Assembly (NCBI GenBank): GCA_031264875.1
Contig: JAISDK010000020.1
Location: 1 to 7,417 of the forward strand
From: Prevotellaceae bacterium
GTDB lineage: Bacteria; Bacteroidota; Bacteroidia; Bacteroidales; UBA932
Reading direction: 5' to 3'
Length of the DNA: 7,417 bases
The position numbers and the translations under genes are program-made. Positions 5,898 to 7,417 of the stretch are shown piece after piece. The notes beneath the pieces are model-generated. The model was given only the letters and a program-made list of their open reading frames with translations. It did no database searches and was not told the origin of the DNA. The stretch's first letter is position 1, and each line of letters opens with the position of its first letter.

Positions 5898-7417
5898 ATG
5901 GCACATACACCATCATTTTTCATAGTACCCTCGCTTGCTTGTCAAGCCTCCTGCAAATACTGTTTCGGACCACATCGCGGAGCGGTGATGGACGAGCGTA
6001 CGGCAAAAGAGACCGTGATATTTATTCGCAGCATAGCAGAGGAGACGGCGGCAAAAGAACTCTCCATCGTTTTTCACGGCGGCGAGCCATTGCTTGCGCC
6101 TTTTCCGGTGTGGCAGACGATGCTGGATGAAATCGACCGGCAACTTGCAGGATACGATGTCAGGATGAACATGCAGTCGAACCTCTGGAATCTGGACGGG
6201 GATTTTCTGACCCTGTTTCGCGACCACAAAGTCTCCTTCGGCACCAGCCTCGACGGACCGAAAGACGTCTGCGACCTCACCCGCGGCGAAGGCTATTACG
6301 ACCGCACGTATGCCGCTGTCAAACGGGCGAATGCTGTCGGCAGTCCGGTCAGCGCCATAGCCACCGTCGCCTCGCAAACCCTGCCGCATGCGCTCGAAAT
6401 CGTCAAATACTTTCGTAACAACGGGATGTCGCTGGTATTGCACGGCGCCATTGCCGGCATGGACAAACGGGGTTCGTCGGATTCGTCCTTCGCCCTGACC
6501 GCCGGAGAATATGCCGCCATGATTAAGGAACTGTTTCCCTGGTACGTCAAAAACCGTAAATACACCCGCATCGACACGTTCGACCATTTCGTAAAAGGAA
6601 TCGTCCACGGGCAACCCGGCGTCTGTACCTTTCGCGACTGTTTCGGCATGTTCCTGTCGATAGCGCCCACCGGCGACGTCGTTTCCTGTCAGCGTCTGGC
6701 AGGGAAGAAGGAATTTTCGATGGGGAATATCTTCGACCGACCCACGCTTGCCGGACTGTACGACAGTCCGGCGGCACGGGCGCAACAGGAACGTGAAAAG
6801 CGAGTAGGCGAGCGATGTTCCGGTTGCGACGTATATCCCGTGTGTAAGGGAGGCTGTTACTACCATGCGCTGTCTTCGGGCGACGGCGCTATCGACCCGC
6901 TGTGCAAAGCCTACAAAGAGATTTACGCCTTCGTGCAGGAAAGGCTCATCAACGAGATGCAAACGCCCGAAAACATAGAGGCAATAGCAAGTCGTCCTGC
7001 CACGTCGAATGAGCATCCGCTTTTTCGCAGAGGCGCGTACATTTCGCTGTCGAACAAAACGCATCCCTCCCATGTCGCCGACAACGCGCGCCGGACGCTG
7101 GCAATCCACGAGCTTGGACGTACCGGCAGCCCGCGCGCCGCCGCCGAAAACCTCTACGCGCAAAAGATATGCGGCAACATCCCGCTGACCGAAAAACTGC
7201 TAGTCAGTATGCAGCGCGACATGTACCGCAGCCGCGCGAAGCGTAACAACTGCTACGTCCACATCACCTTCAACTGCAATCTTCGCTGTACGCACTGTTA
7301 TGCCGACGCCGGCAGCCGCCGCGACGAAATGAGTCCGGAGCAGTTCGGGACACTGGCAGCCGAAGCCGTTGGGGCAGGATTCCGGCAAATCGTGATCACC
7401 GGCGGCGAACCGTCGGT
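5898..7417 (+). CDS. Twin radical SAM/SPASM enzyme, 5' part (runs off the window)
   Basis: The frame is open from the ATG at 5898 to the window edge (506 codons) with no stop. Residues 1-340 form a complete radical SAM/SPASM unit: CxxxCxxC at C15, C19 and C22 (CQASCKYC) binds the 4Fe-4S cluster that cleaves S-adenosylmethionine; HGGEP at 60-64 contacts SAM; SPASM cysteines for auxiliary clusters are at 243, 248, 264, 307, 310, 316, 320 and 336 (CxxC, then CKGGC, then DPLC). A linker of about 110 residues follows, then a second radical SAM start: C460, C464, C467 (CNLRCTHCYADAG) and GGEP at 502-505. SPASM enzymes usually modify peptides or sulfatase-like proteins (known for the family); the substrate here is unknown and I cannot name the subfamily. 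The start lies 10 bp after the HEAT-like gene's stop; later starts would lose the cluster motif. GC is about 60%, far above the rest of the window, suggesting a different origin. Confidence 0.93.
   Translation, partial: MAHTPSFFIVPSLACQASCKYCFGPHRGAVMDERTAKETVIFIRSIAEETAAKELSIVFHGGEPLLAPFPVWQTMLDEIDRQLAGYDVRMNMQSNLWNLDGDFLTLFRDHKVSFGTSLDGPKDVCDLTRGEGYYDRTYAAVKRANAVGSPVSAIATVASQTLPHALEIVKYFRNNGMSLVLHGAIAGMDKRGSSDSSFALTAGEYAAMIKELFPWYVKNRKYTRIDTFDHFVKGIVHGQPGVCTFRDCFGMFLSIAPTGDVVSCQRLAGKKEFSMGNIFDRPTLAGLYDSPAARAQQEREKRVGERCSGCDVYPVCKGGCYYHALSSGDGAIDPLCKAYKEIYAFVQERLINEMQTPENIEAIASRPATSNEHPLFRRGAYISLSNKTHPSHVADNARRTLAIHELGRTGSPRAAAENLYAQKICGNIPLTEKLLVSMQRDMYRSRAKRNNCYVHITFNCNLRCTHCYADAGSRRDEMSPEQFGTLAAEAVGAGFRQIVITGGEPS

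Noticed and set aside
5913..7163. A 416-codon open frame on the - strand
   Set aside because: It lies opposite the radical SAM gene, whose + frame shows two cluster motifs and SPASM cysteines. High GC content with few AT-rich codons leaves the antisense frame free of stops; its translation is Arg/Gly/Val-rich without any domain.

Overview
The window looks like a chromosomal piece of a Bacteroidales-type bacterium (phylum Bacteroidota). The evidence is a fragment ending in the BspA-type LRR_5 signature, a secreted protein with a type IX secretion (Por) C-terminal sorting domain, a long intergenic stretch full of short palindromes and micro-tandem repeats, and start regions without strong Shine-Dalgarno sequences. 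Everything that appears real is on the + strand. No rRNA, tRNA, CRISPR array or transposase gene was found.

Layout. (1) 1-2343: the 3' part of a large multidomain, probably exported surface protein. It has an LRR_5 tail, an Ig-like domain, an Fn3-like domain, a carboxypeptidase-regulatory-like domain, another beta domain, a helical segment and an unrecognised C-terminal domain. (2) 2389-3597: a complete 402-residue secreted leucine-rich-repeat protein with a signal peptide and a type IX sorting domain, 45 bp downstream and probably co-transcribed. (3) 3598-4339: 742 bp without a convincing gene, a mosaic of repeats. It holds octamer arrays in opposite orientations, three kinds of palindromic element, a heptamer array and an exact 68-bp direct repeat. 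(4) 4340-5887: a 515-residue cytosolic-looking protein made mostly of 26-residue HEAT-like helical repeats. (5) 5898 to the window end: a GC-rich gene, open at the 3' edge, for a radical SAM/SPASM enzyme that continues into a second radical SAM domain (twin radical SAM fusion).

The secreted pair (1, 2) looks like an adhesion or surface-interaction module whose targets cannot be read from the sequence. The HEAT-like gene and the twin radical SAM gene are only 10 bp apart and may form an operon. SPASM-bearing radical SAM enzymes usually modify peptides or proteins, so a repeat scaffold beside a double radical SAM enzyme could be a peptide- or protein-modification system. No convincing precursor peptide is visible here, and the part of the locus beyond 7417 is missing. 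Base composition jumps from about 35-50% GC to about 60% at the start of the radical SAM gene, which suggests a different origin for it.
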